From Streptomyces sp. NBC_00190 (lineage in GTDB: Bacteria; Actinomycetota; Actinomycetes; Streptomycetales; Streptomycetaceae), in the NCBI RefSeq assembly GCF_036203305.1, contig NZ_CP108131.1, forward strand, positions 2,170,001 to 2,234,000: a DNA stretch of 64,000 bases, in the 5' to 3' direction. The notes under the pieces were generated by a model. The model searched no databases. It was not told the DNA's origin and saw only the letters and a list, made by a program, of their open reading frames with translations. Within the stretch, counting starts at the first letter, position 1. Every line of letters begins with the position of its first letter. The position numbers and the translations under genes are program-made. Shown here piece by piece: positions 55,102 to 63,908 of the stretch.

Positions 55102-55269
55102 GCGGATGGCTCAGCACTTCGTCAGCGTCATCGCTGCCGGAGGTCTCTTCCACCCGGACGGCCTGGAGGCCGTGGGCCGGCGCCCCGGGACCGGCCGCGC
55201 TCATGAAAACCGCAGTGGTCCGTATTGACGGGTACGCCGTAGCAGGAAAGCAGGAATACTCCCCTCCGC
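55102..55269 (-). promoter_or_regulatory. Probable yybP-ykoY manganese riboswitch in the terC leader
   Basis: The leader RNA contains GGGGAGUAUUCC right after GCGGA (55269-55265) and ends in GACGAAGUGCUGAGCC, then UCCGC (55106-55102), which pairs with that GCGGA as helix P1. The GGGGAGUA box and the closing GAG-CC box are hallmarks of the yybP-ykoY class, which senses Mn(II). GGAGG of terC follows within 2 nt of P1, so translational control is likely. The P2/P3 arms were not folded. Confidence 0.65.
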
Positions 55270-55298
55270 GCTCACCAGGGTACCCGCCGGAGACGGTT

Positions 55299-55328
55299 TA
55301 GGTAAAGAGAATCCCAAGGACTGGTCAG
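55299..55328 (-). promoter_or_regulatory. Candidate terC promoter
   Basis: On the reverse strand CTGACC and TACCTA are separated by 18 bp. Transcription would begin about 25 nt before the riboswitch P1 helix. Confidence 0.45.
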
Positions 55329-55329
55329 T

Positions 55330-55348
55330 GGCAGGTCATCGACCTGCC
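55330..55348 (-). terminator. Short hairpin after the TerD-fusion gene
   Basis: GGCAGGTC-ATC-GACCTGCC, 8-bp stem, just beyond the fusion gene stop and at the upstream edge of the terC promoter. Confidence 0.55.
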
Positions 55349-55356
55349 GCCGACCG

Positions 55357-57351
55357 TCACCGGCGGGTGCGCCGGCGGGCCTCCGCGATCCGGTCCAGTG
55401 CCTGTTCGAGGACCCGGCTGCCCTGCGGGGGCAGGTCCGGCTCGAAGGTCCAGGCGTGGTGGACCCAGGGGTCGGCGAGGTGGTTGTCCGGCACCGGCGA
55501 CAGCCGCATGAGCGAGCGCCACAGCGGGTCCAGCAGCGGCCCGTAGGCCGAGGCCTCGTCACGGTCCGCGACCATCAGCAGGTGCACACCGACGGCCGGA
55601 CCCTCGTCGGCGAGGTAGCGCAGCTGGGTGACCGCCCGGTCGTCGAAGCCGTGCGGGAAGTCGTGCACGAGGAGCAGCTGGTCGGCCGTGTCCACGTCCG
55701 GCGGCAGGTCCTCGGGGGCTCCGGCCCGCACCGCCATCTGTACGAGGTCCACCCGCCGGGTCAGCCGCGCCAGGGTCTCGGTGACCCCGGCGGCCCCGGC
55801 GGCGGGCGGGGCGGCCAGCACCCCGGCCCGGACCAGCGGCGCCAGCGAGGCGGCTCCGGCCCCGGCCGCGTCGATGACGTGGACGGCGAACCGGTCGCCG
55901 GGGTGGACCGCGAGCAGCCGCGCCGCGTGCGCGACGGCCATGTCCATGGCGGCCCGGCGCAGCCGGTCGGTGTCCATGGCCATCGCGGACTCGGAGCCGG
56001 TGCGGCCGTTGTCGATCCAGATGCCGCGCTCCAGCGGGAGCCTCATCAGCATCGGGATGCGCAGATCGGGCCGCTCGGGCAGGTGCAGGTCGCCCAGGCG
56101 CAGGGCCAGCGGGCTCTCCTCGGGCAGCCCGTTCGACCGGCTGTCGTGCCAGACGGGGTTGTCCCAGCGGGCGTACGCGGCCGGCAGCGCGGGCTCGACG
56201 ACCTCCGACTCGGCGATCAGCTGGGCGAGGTCCCGGTCGAGGACGGCCTGGGCCTGGGCGACGAGCTCCTCGCGGCGCGCCCGGGCGGTGTCGCGGGCGG
56301 CGTTCCCGGAGCCTCCGAGGCGGTGGCGCGGGTCTGACAGGGCCTCGTCGAGCTCGCGGTCCATGCGGGAATCGGCGAAGTCGACGGCGCTGCGGTACGC
56401 GGCGACCGTGCGGGACAGGTCCTCGAACATGCCCCACACCTGGTTGTAGAGCCGCTCCTCCATGGACCAGCCGCTGGCGTCCCCGGCGACGGGCTGCGGG
56501 AACTGCCCGGGCTCCGTCGGCGGGGCGGCCTGCGGCGCGGGCTCGGGCGGCTCGGTGCTGGCGCGGCGGCGCCGCGGGTGGGCGTAGCTGATGGTGGGCG
56601 GGGAGTCCGCGGTGTCGCCGCCCGGGGCGGGGTGCGGCGCGGGGCCGGGCGTACCGGCGTAGGGAACCCCGGAGACGGGGACCGGGCCTTGGGGCTCGGG
56701 AGTGGGCGCAGGGGCCTGGGCGGCAGCCCCGGCCGCTGTCCGCGGGGCGCGCAGATCACCGGCCAGGCTCGTCCGGTTGGAGAGCGTGCCGCCCGCCTGC
56801 CCGGTCCCCGCGGCCGTCGCCAGTGCGGCGGCGGCGAGCGCGGTGGCCTCCGGTGCGGCCAGTCCGCCGTCGGCCAGCAGGGCGTCGAGGCCGTCGGCGT
56901 ATCCCTGGCCCACGGCCCGGACCTTCCAGGCGCCCTGGCGGCGGTACAGCTCCAGGGCCACGACGGCCGTCTCCGCATCCAGCCCGGTCAGGGTGTATCC
57001 GGCGAGCTCGGCGCCCTCCGGGTCGGCCACGGCCACGTAGGAGGACGGGACCGCGCCGAAGCGCACCGGGCCGCCGGGCGGCAGGACGAGCAGTACGCCG
57101 ACCCGGTGGACCTGCGGGGCGACCGCGTCGAGGTCGACGGCGAAGGTGTGCCGCTCGGCGAGCTCCCCCGGCGCGCGGACCCCCGGGAGGGTCCGGGCGC
57201 CCGGGTGTGCCAGTGCCCCGGGGCCTTCGAGCCTGCCCTGTTCGTCGGAGAGCGAGGCCAGGGCGAGCACGGGTGTGCCCGCCGAGACCCTGATCTCCAC
57301 CCGGCTGTGGGACACGGGGTGGTTCTGCCCCCGGACCAGTTCGGCCGTCAT
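55357..57351 (-). CDS. TerD-domain protein fused to an FtsK-like ATPase-type domain
   Basis: A 664-residue protein. Residues 1-155 are TerD-like (HTFAVDLDAVAPQVHRVGVLL; AELAGYTLTGLDAETAVVALELYRRQGAWKVRAVGQGY). Residues about 205-290 are a Pro/Ala-rich linker. The C-terminal half (about 295-664) resembles the FtsK/SpoIIIE-related ATPases of Ter systems, with QLLLVHDFPHGFDDRAVTQLRYLADEGPAVGVHLLMVAD in place of a Walker B region, but no Walker A is present where IWIDNGRTGSESA occurs, so ATP hydrolysis is doubtful. GGAGGG precedes ATG 57351. It is between terD and terC on the same strand. Confidence 0.8.
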   Translation of the reverse strand: MTAELVRGQNHPVSHSRVEIRVSAGTPVLALASLSDEQGRLEGPGALAHPGARTLPGVRAPGELAERHTFAVDLDAVAPQVHRVGVLLVLPPGGPVRFGAVPSSYVAVADPEGAELAGYTLTGLDAETAVVALELYRRQGAWKVRAVGQGYADGLDALLADGGLAAPEATALAAAALATAAGTGQAGGTLSNRTSLAGDLRAPRTAAGAAAQAPAPTPEPQGPVPVSGVPYAGTPGPAPHPAPGGDTADSPPTISYAHPRRRRASTEPPEPAPQAAPPTEPGQFPQPVAGDASGWSMEERLYNQVWGMFEDLSRTVAAYRSAVDFADSRMDRELDEALSDPRHRLGGSGNAARDTARARREELVAQAQAVLDRDLAQLIAESEVVEPALPAAYARWDNPVWHDSRSNGLPEESPLALRLGDLHLPERPDLRIPMLMRLPLERGIWIDNGRTGSESAMAMDTDRLRRAAMDMAVAHAARLLAVHPGDRFAVHVIDAAGAGAASLAPLVRAGVLAAPPAAGAAGVTETLARLTRRVDLVQMAVRAGAPEDLPPDVDTADQLLLVHDFPHGFDDRAVTQLRYLADEGPAVGVHLLMVADRDEASAYGPLLDPLWRSLMRLSPVPDNHLADPWVHHAWTFEPDLPPQGSRVLEQALDRIAEARRRTRR

Positions 57352-57382
57352 CGTGCAGCCCTCCCCCGTGCCTTCTTCTCTT

Positions 57383-57409
57383 GTTGCGTCTGTTGCGTCG
57401 GTTGCGTCT
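57383..57409. repeat. 9-bp tandem repeat between terD and the TerD-fusion gene
   Basis: Three consecutive units GTTGCGTCT, GTTGCGTCG, GTTGCGTCT, ending at the terD stop codon (reverse-strand TAA, 57411-57409). Confidence 0.85.
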
Positions 57410-57987
57410 TACAGGTGCGGCAGGATCGCCGGCATCAGGTCCTGGAACGTACGGCCGTTGGCCGGGTTGCCGAGAGCCGTCATCTGCCAGCCGGCGCCCG
57501 AACGCGACACCTTCGCCATGATCTGCGCCGTGTACTGGCCGCCGCCGTCGAGGGTGTAGCGGGCCAGTTCCTGGCCGTTGGTCTCGTCGACGATGCGGCA
57601 GAACGCGTTCTGCACTTCCTGGAACGTCTGGCCGGTGAACGAGTTCACCGTGAAGACGATCTGGTCGATGTGCACCGGCACGCGCTGGAGGTCGACGAGG
57701 ATCGCCTCGTCGTCCCCGCCCTGGCCGACACCGCCGACGAGGTTGTCACCGGTGTGCCGTACCGAGCCGTCGTCGCTCTGCAGGTGCCGGAAGAAGACGA
57801 CGTCCACCGGCTGCTTGTCGGCGAAGAGTACCGCCGACGCGTCCAGGTCGATCTCCTGGGTCCGCGACCCGAACAGCCCGCGGCGCTTGGCCGCCTGCCA
57901 GCCGAGGCCCATCCGGACCGCGGTCAGCGTGCCCCCGTCCGACTTCTGCAGACTGATGGCCTGACCCTTGGTCATGTTGACCGTCAC
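57409..57987 (-). CDS. TerD-family calcium-binding stress protein
   Basis: A 192-residue single-domain TerD protein. The family's two Ca(II) sites are visible as DLDASAVLF, TGDNLVGG and GQGGDDEAILVDL; the rest follows the expected beta-sandwich pattern (IDQIVFTVNSFTGQTFQEVQNAFCRIVD). TerD proteins support tellurite/oxidative stress tolerance and, in Streptomyces, differentiation. GTG 57987 has GAGGGG 7 nt upstream. On the reverse strand TAGGGT (58060-58055) is a possible -10. It is the first gene of the Ter unit. Confidence 0.93.
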   Translation of the reverse strand: MTVNMTKGQAISLQKSDGGTLTAVRMGLGWQAAKRRGLFGSRTQEIDLDASAVLFADKQPVDVVFFRHLQSDDGSVRHTGDNLVGGVGQGGDDEAILVDLQRVPVHIDQIVFTVNSFTGQTFQEVQNAFCRIVDETNGQELARYTLDGGGQYTAQIMAKVSRSGAGWQMTALGNPANGRTFQDLMPAILPHL

Positions 57988-58075
57988 GCGCTGTCCCCTC
58001 TCCATGGCCCGCCCCGACAACGGGGGCGCAGCGTGTACCTGCGGCTGTGACCCAACCCTACTGACAGGCCCCGGG

Positions 58076-60229
58076 TCAGGCGAGGCCCGCTTCCTTCATC
58101 TGTCGCAGCTCCTTCTTCAGCTCGCCGACCTCGTCCCGGATCCGGGCCGCGACCTCGAACTGCAACTCCGCGGCCGCCCCGCGCATCCGCTCGGTCATCT
58201 GCTCGATGAGCGAGGCCAGTTCGGCGGCGGGCCGGTCGGTGAGCACCTCGCCCTTGGCCGCGCCCTTCGCGCCCTTGCCGCCCGCCTTGCCCTTGGTCTG
58301 GGCCGCCTTGCCGCCGAGCGCCGGCACCGGAGCCTTGGCCCCCTTGCCGTCGGCCGCCTGTCGGTACCCGGTGCCGAGGAGCTGCTCGGTGTCCAGTTCC
58401 TCGCGGGCGATGGTGGCGACGATGTCGTTGATCTTCTTGCGCAGCGGCTGCGGGTCGATCCCGTTGGCCGTGTTGTAGGCGACCTGCTTCTCCCGGCGGC
58501 GGTTGGTCTCGTCGATCGCCTGCGCCATCGCCGGGGTGATGCTGTCCGCGTACATGTGGACCTGGCCCGACACGTTGCGCGCGGCGCGGCCGATGGTCTG
58601 GATCAGGGAGGTACCCGAGCGCAGGAAGCCCTGCTTGTCGGCATCGAGGATCGCCACCAGCGAGACCTCGGGCAGGTCGAGGCCCTCGCGCAGCAGGTTG
58701 ATGCCGACCAGGACGTCGAACTCGCCGGACCGGAGCTCGCGCAGCAGCTCGATGCGGCGCAGCGTGTCCACGTCGCTGTGCAGGTAGCGGACCTGGATGC
58801 CGAGCTCCAGGAAGTAGTCCGTGAGGTCCTCGGCCATCTTCTTGGTGAGGGTGGTGACCAGGACCCGCTCGTCCTTCTCCACCCGCTCGCGGATCTCGTG
58901 CACCAGGTCGTCGATCTGGCCCTCGGTCGGCTTGACCACGACCTCGGGGTCGATGAGGCCGGTGGGGCGGATGATCTGCTCGACGAAGCCGTCGCCGCGC
59001 GAGAGCTCGTACTTGCCGGGGGTCGCCGACAGGTAGACGGTCTGCCCGATGCGCTCCTGGAACTCCTCCCACTTCAGCGGCCGGTTGTCGAGCGCGGACG
59101 GCAGCCGGAATCCGTGGTCGACCAGGGTCCGCTTGCGCGAGGCGTCGCCCTCGTACATGGCGCCGATCTGCGGCACGGTGACGTGCGACTCGTCGATGAC
59201 GAGGAGGAAGTCCTCCGGGAAGTAGTCGATGAGGGTGTTGGGCGCGGAGCCCGGCTCGCGGTCGTCCATGTGCAGCGAGTAGTTCTCGATGCCGGAGCAG
59301 GACCCGATCTGCCGCATCATCTCCAGGTCGTACGTGGTGCGCATGCGCAGCCGCTGGGCCTCCAGCATCTTGCCCTGCTTCTCCAGCTCGGCGAGGCGCT
59401 GGGCCAGTTCGGCCTCGATGCCGCGGACCGCCTTCTCCATGCGCTCGGGGCCGGCGACGTAGTGGCTGGCGGGGAACACGTACAGCTCGCGGTCCTCGCT
59501 GATGACCTCGCCGGTCAGCGGGTGCAGGGTGGACAGGGCCTCGATCTCGTCGCCGAACATCTCGATGCGGACGGCCAGTTCCTCGTAGACCGGGAAGATC
59601 TCGATGGTGTCGCCGCGCACCCGGAAGGTGCCGCGGGTGAACGCCACGTCGTTGCGGGTGTACTGGATGTCGACGAAGCGGCGCAGGAGCTGGTCCCGGT
59701 CGATCTCCTCGCCCACCTTGAGGGAGACCATCCGGTCGACGTACTCCTGCGGGGTGCCGAGGCCGTAGATGCAGGACACGGAGGCGACGACGATGACGTC
59801 GCGCCGGGTCAGGAGCGAGTTGGTGGCGGAGTGGCGCAGCCGCTCCACCTCCTCGTTGATCGAGGAGTCCTTCTCGATGTAGGTGTCCGACTGCGGAACG
59901 TAGGCCTCGGGCTGGTAGTAGTCGTAGTACGAGACGAAGTACTCGACGGCGTTGTTCGGCAGGAGCTCCCGGAACTCGTTCGCCAGCTGGGCGGCGAGGG
60001 TCTTGTTCGGCGCCATCACCAGGGTGGGGCGCTGGAGCTTCTCGATCATCCACGCGGTGGTCGCCGACTTGCCTGTGCCGGTCGCGCCCAGCAGGACGAC
60101 ATCCTTCTCACCTGCACGGATGCGCTTCTCCAGCTCGGCGATGGCCGTCGGCTGGTCGCCGCTGGGCTTGTAGGGGCTGACGACCTCGAAAGGCGCCACC
60201 GTGCGTTCGATCTTCGATACGGGCCGCAT
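58076..60229 (-). CDS. uvrB: Excinuclease ABC subunit B
   Basis: A 717-residue DNA helicase-like protein of nucleotide-excision repair. Walker A is [10 protein letters not shown]; the beta-hairpin region is [25 protein letters not shown]-like [11 protein letters not shown] and [12 protein letters not shown] follow. The C-terminal UVR domain ([30 protein letters not shown]) binds UvrC. An insert of about 37 residues (about 625-662) before it is Gly/Lys/Ala-rich and probably disordered. No Shine-Dalgarno; TACGGT lies 6 nt before ATG 60229, suggesting a leaderless mRNA. Confidence 0.97.
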   Translation of the reverse strand: MRPVSKIERTVAPFEVVSPYKPSGDQPTAIAELEKRIRAGEKDVVLLGATGTGKSATTAWMIEKLQRPTLVMAPNKTLAAQLANEFRELLPNNAVEYFVSYYDYYQPEAYVPQSDTYIEKDSSINEEVERLRHSATNSLLTRRDVIVVASVSCIYGLGTPQEYVDRMVSLKVGEEIDRDQLLRRFVDIQYTRNDVAFTRGTFRVRGDTIEIFPVYEELAVRIEMFGDEIEALSTLHPLTGEVISEDRELYVFPASHYVAGPERMEKAVRGIEAELAQRLAELEKQGKMLEAQRLRMRTTYDLEMMRQIGSCSGIENYSLHMDDREPGSAPNTLIDYFPEDFLLVIDESHVTVPQIGAMYEGDASRKRTLVDHGFRLPSALDNRPLKWEEFQERIGQTVYLSATPGKYELSRGDGFVEQIIRPTGLIDPEVVVKPTEGQIDDLVHEIRERVEKDERVLVTTLTKKMAEDLTDYFLELGIQVRYLHSDVDTLRRIELLRELRSGEFDVLVGINLLREGLDLPEVSLVAILDADKQGFLRSGTSLIQTIGRAARNVSGQVHMYADSITPAMAQAIDETNRRREKQVAYNTANGIDPQPLRKKINDIVATIAREELDTEQLLGTGYRQAADGKGAKAPVPALGGKAAQTKGKAGGKGAKGAAKGEVLTDRPAAELASLIEQMTERMRGAAAELQFEVAARIRDEVGELKKELRQMKEAGLA

Positions 60230-60509
60230 GACTCAACCGTACGACCCCCCACTGACACTCAGGTGACGCGCGGGCGGATCCGCTCGGGTCCGGGCCGGTC
60301 CGCGCGCGCCCGCGGGGCGCTCGTACACGGCTGCCCGGCCGGACCCGCCTCACACGTTCTGGTCCGTTTGTCGTAGTTCGGTGGCGGCCCCGTGATCTTC
60401 AACCCCATGATCGCGGTGAAGGCCCCGCTGTGAAGTGCATCGCCACAAAGTCTGCCGCTCCGCACCCGTCTGACGCAGGAACAGGGCTCCCGACCAGAGG
60501 AGAACGCAC

Positions 60510-61415
60510 ATGTACGTCCGACCCGCCGCCGCGGCCGCCGCCGCATTCCTGGGCTTCACCCTCACCCTGCTGGGCGGGACGGCGTCGTACGCCGCCACCG
60601 GCCCCGACTCCCCCACGACCGCCCGGGCGGCGCTGGGAGGACCCGTCGTGTACGCCCACCGGGGGGCCTCGGCGTACGCCCCGGAGAACACCCTCGACTC
60701 GATCGACCTGGCGATGCGGCTGGGCTTCGAATGGGTCGAGAACGACGTGCAGCGCACCCGGGACGGCGAGCTGGTGGTCATCCACGACGACACCCTGGCC
60801 CGGACCACCGACGTCGAGCAGGTGTTCCCCGGCCGCCAGCCGTGGCGGGTCAAGGACTTCACGGCCGCGGAGATCGCCCGGCTGGACGCGGGCAGCTGGT
60901 TCGGGGAGGAGTACTGGGGCGCCCGGGTGCCGACCCTGCGCGAGTACCTCGACCGGGTATCGCGCAACCAGCAGCGGCTGCTGCTGGAGATCAAGAAGCC
61001 GGAGCTCTACCCCGGGATCGAGGAGCAGACCCTGAAGGTACTGGACGAGGCCGGCTGGCTCGACCGGCGCCACGTGACGCAGCGCCTGGTGGTGCAGAGC
61101 TTCAGCGCGGACAGCGTCCGCATCGTGCACGGCCTGCGCCCGGACCTCGTGACGGCCTTCCTGGGCACCCCGGCGGTGGCGGACCTGCCGCGGTACGCCC
61201 AGTTCACCGACCGGATCAACCCGTGGCACACCACGATCTCGGCCGACTGGGTCTCGGCGGTGCACGGCCTGCTGGGAGCCCACGGCAAGGCCATGGAGGT
61301 GGACACCTGGATCGTGGACGACGCCGCGACCGCCCGGAAGGTCCAGGCGATGGGCGTGGACGGGATCATCACCAACGCCCCGGATGTCGTCCAGGAGGCG
61401 GTGGGCGGCTACTGA
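60510..61415 (+). CDS. Secreted glycerophosphodiester phosphodiesterase
   Basis: A 301-residue exported GDPD enzyme releasing glycerol-3-phosphate from deacylated phospholipids. A signal peptide (residues 1-28, SYA site) precedes the TIM barrel with His50-Arg51 in YAHRGASAYAPENT, Glu59, the metal-binding ENDVQRTRDG (Glu77, Asp79) and His92 in VIHDDT. All catalytic residues are intact. AGAGGAG precedes the ATG. The 280 bp upstream hold no gene. Phosphate control is usual for such enzymes, but I find no convincing PHO box. Confidence 0.93.
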   Translation: MYVRPAAAAAAAFLGFTLTLLGGTASYAATGPDSPTTARAALGGPVVYAHRGASAYAPENTLDSIDLAMRLGFEWVENDVQRTRDGELVVIHDDTLARTTDVEQVFPGRQPWRVKDFTAAEIARLDAGSWFGEEYWGARVPTLREYLDRVSRNQQRLLLEIKKPELYPGIEEQTLKVLDEAGWLDRRHVTQRLVVQSFSADSVRIVHGLRPDLVTAFLGTPAVADLPRYAQFTDRINPWHTTISADWVSAVHGLLGAHGKAMEVDTWIVDDAATARKVQAMGVDGIITNAPDVVQEAVGGY

Positions 61416-61453
61416 GCCGGGCCCGCACGGGCGGTGCCGCGAGCGTCGCCGGC

Positions 61454-61498
61454 GCCGTCGGTGCTGTCGGCGCTGTCGGCGCTGTCGGCGCTGTCGGC
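61454..61498. repeat. 9-bp tandem repeat in front of the alkyltransferase gene
   Basis: Five units: one GCCGTCGGT followed by four identical GCTGTCGGC copies. It lies between the glycerophosphodiesterase stop and the alkyltransferase promoter; the expected -35 position falls in the last copies. Confidence 0.9.
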
Positions 61499-61519
61499 GG
61501 GGCGCCGTACCGTGGACGC

Positions 61520-62083
61520 GTGGACAGCACCGAGCGGCCCCGCGGGCCGCGCCTCGAATGGACCGTCGTCGCCAGCGACATCGGACCTCTGCTCCTGGCC
61601 GCGACACCTGAGGGTCTGGTCCGGGTCGAGTTCCATGCCGGGCCGGACCGGGTCGACGCCATGATCGGTTCGCTCGTCTCCCGGCTCGGCGCCGACGCCT
61701 GGCGGCCCGCACCGGGCGAGGAGGTGCTGCTGGCCGAGCCCGTGCGCCAGCTCGCCGCGTACTTCTCCGGTTCGCTGCGTCGCTTCGAGCTGCCGCTGGA
61801 CTGGCGCCTCAGCTCCGGCTTCAACCGGCAGGTGCTCCAGGAGCTGGACCGTTCCGTGCCGTACGGAGCGGTCGTCGGCTACGGGGAACTGGCCGCCCGC
61901 GTCGGCCAGCCCGGCGCCGCGCAGGCCGTGGGCAACGCCATGGGTTCGAACCCGCTGCCGCTGGTCGTGGCCTGCCACCGGGTCGTGGAGAACGACGGGG
62001 GCATCGGGGGCTTCGGCGGCGGGGTCGAGACGAAGCGGCAGCTGCTCGCGCTGGAGGGCGTGCTCCCGCAGCCGCTGTTCTGA
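61520..62083 (+). CDS. Methylated-DNA-[protein]-cysteine S-methyltransferase
   Basis: A 187-residue suicide repair protein removing O6-alkyl groups from guanine. The N-terminal domain has LEWTVVASDIGPLLLAATPEGL; the C-terminal HTH domain ends in the active-site Cys152 in VVACHRVV. Two departures from the norm: ACHRV replaces PCHRV, and Gln replaces the usual Arg finger (GAAQAVGNAMGSNP instead of ARAVG). GTG 61520 has no Shine-Dalgarno and TACCGT 6 nt upstream, suggesting a leaderless mRNA. Whether it repairs or only binds lesions is uncertain. Confidence 0.9.
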   Translation: MDSTERPRGPRLEWTVVASDIGPLLLAATPEGLVRVEFHAGPDRVDAMIGSLVSRLGADAWRPAPGEEVLLAEPVRQLAAYFSGSLRRFELPLDWRLSSGFNRQVLQELDRSVPYGAVVGYGELAARVGQPGAAQAVGNAMGSNPLPLVVACHRVVENDGGIGGFGGGVETKRQLLALEGVLPQPLF

Positions 62084-62245
62084 GCGTCAGCGCCGCGCCG
62101 GTATCCGTACTCCGGACCCCGGATACCCGGTTCCGCCGCGCGGTAAGGGGTGTCACACTTCCGCGGTGACTACTCCTGCCGCCGCACCCGGTCCCACCGC
62201 GTCCGCCCGCGCCCCGCACCCGTCCTCGCGAAGGGGGTGGACGGC

Positions 62246-63541
62246 GTGACCGCCTCGCCCGGCACGGACCGGCCCACAGTCGCGGCCACCGGCCCGGAGC
62301 TGGCCCGGCTGCAGCGCCGTACCACCGGCGTGCTCATCGCGAGCCAGGCTCTCGGCGGGCTCGGCGTGCCCATCAGCATCGCCCTGGCCCCCGTACTCGC
62401 GACCGAGGTCAGCGGCACCGAGGCCCTGTCCGGCCTCGCCTCCACCGCCGCGGTGATCGGTACGGCCCTGGTCTCCCTGCCGCTCGCCGCCCTGATGACC
62501 GCCCGCGGCCGCCGCCCGGGGCTCGTCCTCGCGTACGCGATCGGCGCGACCGGCGCCCTGCTCGTCGTCCTCGCCGCCACCGTCAAGAGCTTCCCGCTGC
62601 TGATGCTCGGCATGGCCGCCTTCGGCGCCGCCTCCTCCGCCAACCTGCAGGCCCGGTTCGCCGCCGCCGACCTGGCCGCCCCGGACCGCCGGGCCCGGGC
62701 GATCTCCGTCGTCGTGTGGGCGTCCACCATCGGCGCGGTGCTCGGCCCCAACCTGTCCGCCCCGGCCAGCCGCAGCTTCGCCGGGACCTCCATACCCGAG
62801 ACGGCCGGCCCCTTCGTGTGGGCCGCCGCCGTCTTCCTGCTCACCGGCACGCTGATCGGCGTACTCCTGCGCCCGGACCCGCTGCTGACCGCCCGTGCGC
62901 TGGCCACGGCCGGGGAGCAGACCCGCGAGGGCCGCTCCCTGCGGGCCGGGATCGCCGCCGTCAAGGCCTCCCCGCGGGCCCGGCTCGCCCTCGTCACCGT
63001 CGCCGTGTCACACACCACCATGGTCTCGATCATGGTGATGACCCCGATGGACCTGGGCCACCACGGCGCCGGGCTGGAGCTCATCGGCCTGGTGATCAGC
63101 GGTCACATCGCGGGCATGTTCGCCTTCTCCCCCGTGATGGGGTGGCTCGCGGACCGGATCGGCCGGCTGTCCGTGATCGGCCTGGCGGCCGGGCTGCTCT
63201 CGGTCGCCGCCCTGCTCGCCGGCACGGCCGGGCCGCACCACGGCCAGACCGCGGCCGGCCTGTTCCTGCTCGGCCTCGGCTGGTCCGCCGGGATGGTGTC
63301 CGGCTCGGCGCTGCTGACGGACTCGGTGCCGCAGCCCGCGCGGGCCGCCGTACAGGGCCTGAGCGACCTGACGATGAACACGGCCGCGGGCGTCGGCGGC
63401 GCCGCCGCCGGCCTGGTCATGTCCCAGGCGAGCTACGGCTGGCTGAACGCCATCGGAGCCTGCCTGCTGCTGCCGATGGCGGCGCTCGCGCTGTTCACCG
63501 CGCGCCGCCACCCCGCTTCCGCGAAGGGCGTCAGCAGCTGA
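62246..63541 (+). CDS. MFS transporter, probable drug or metabolite exporter
   Basis: A 431-residue permease with 12 predicted helices. The start of helix 1 is LIASQALGGLGVPISIALAPVLAT, the GRRPGLVLAY loop lies after helix 2, and the protein is Ala/Gly/Leu-rich. I chose GTG 62246 since AAGGGGG lies 8 nt upstream; GTG 62237 would add three residues. The 3' end overlaps the converging cupin gene by 11 bp. The substrate is unknown. Confidence 0.88.
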   Translation: MTASPGTDRPTVAATGPELARLQRRTTGVLIASQALGGLGVPISIALAPVLATEVSGTEALSGLASTAAVIGTALVSLPLAALMTARGRRPGLVLAYAIGATGALLVVLAATVKSFPLLMLGMAAFGAASSANLQARFAAADLAAPDRRARAISVVVWASTIGAVLGPNLSAPASRSFAGTSIPETAGPFVWAAAVFLLTGTLIGVLLRPDPLLTARALATAGEQTREGRSLRAGIAAVKASPRARLALVTVAVSHTTMVSIMVMTPMDLGHHGAGLELIGLVISGHIAGMFAFSPVMGWLADRIGRLSVIGLAAGLLSVAALLAGTAGPHHGQTAAGLFLLGLGWSAGMVSGSALLTDSVPQPARAAVQGLSDLTMNTAAGVGGAAAGLVMSQASYGWLNAIGACLLLPMAALALFTARRHPASAKGVSS

Positions 63542-63908
63542 TGTGGTAGGCCTTGCGGAGCGTCTCGTGCACGGTCCAGGTGGTCTTGTCGCCCTCCCGG
63601 AGCACGCAGGCGGAGCCGGGGCCCACCTCCAGGGTCTCTCCACCCTCGACCTCGATGGTGGCGCGGCCGCTGACCACGACGAACAGCTCGTCGGCCTCGG
63701 TGTCGGTGACCACGCCGGGGGTGATCTGCCAGATCCCGCGCAGCTGCCTGCCGTCCGGCGACTCCCAGAGCACCTTGCCCGTCACGACGGGCTCGCCGGA
63801 GACGATCTGCCCGGAGTCGAGGTCTTCGGCCTCCAGTTCGACGTCCGGTACGGAGACGGCGAAGGAGGCGGGGGCTGCGGAGGGTGCGGAGTGATCGCTG
63901 GTGCTCAT
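63531..63908 (-). CDS. Cupin-domain protein
   Basis: A 125-residue single-domain cupin of the Cupin_3 type. The core GIWQITPGVVTDTEADELFVVVSGRATIEVEGGETLEVGPGSACVLREGD has the beta-barrel pattern, but only part of the usual metal-binding His/Glu set is visible (Glu in DTEADE). The protein may bind a small organic ligand. No Shine-Dalgarno; TAGGCT ends 8 nt before ATG 63908. The remaining 92 bp to the window edge show no gene. Confidence 0.85.
   Translation of the reverse strand: MSTSDHSAPSAAPASFAVSVPDVELEAEDLDSGQIVSGEPVVTGKVLWESPDGRQLRGIWQITPGVVTDTEADELFVVVSGRATIEVEGGETLEVGPGSACVLREGDKTTWTVHETLRKAYHISC

Noticed and set aside
60355..60400. Possible PHO box before the glycerophosphodiesterase
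   Set aside because: GTTC-like motifs recur about every 10 bp, but they match GTTCACC poorly and the spacing is not the expected 11 bp.
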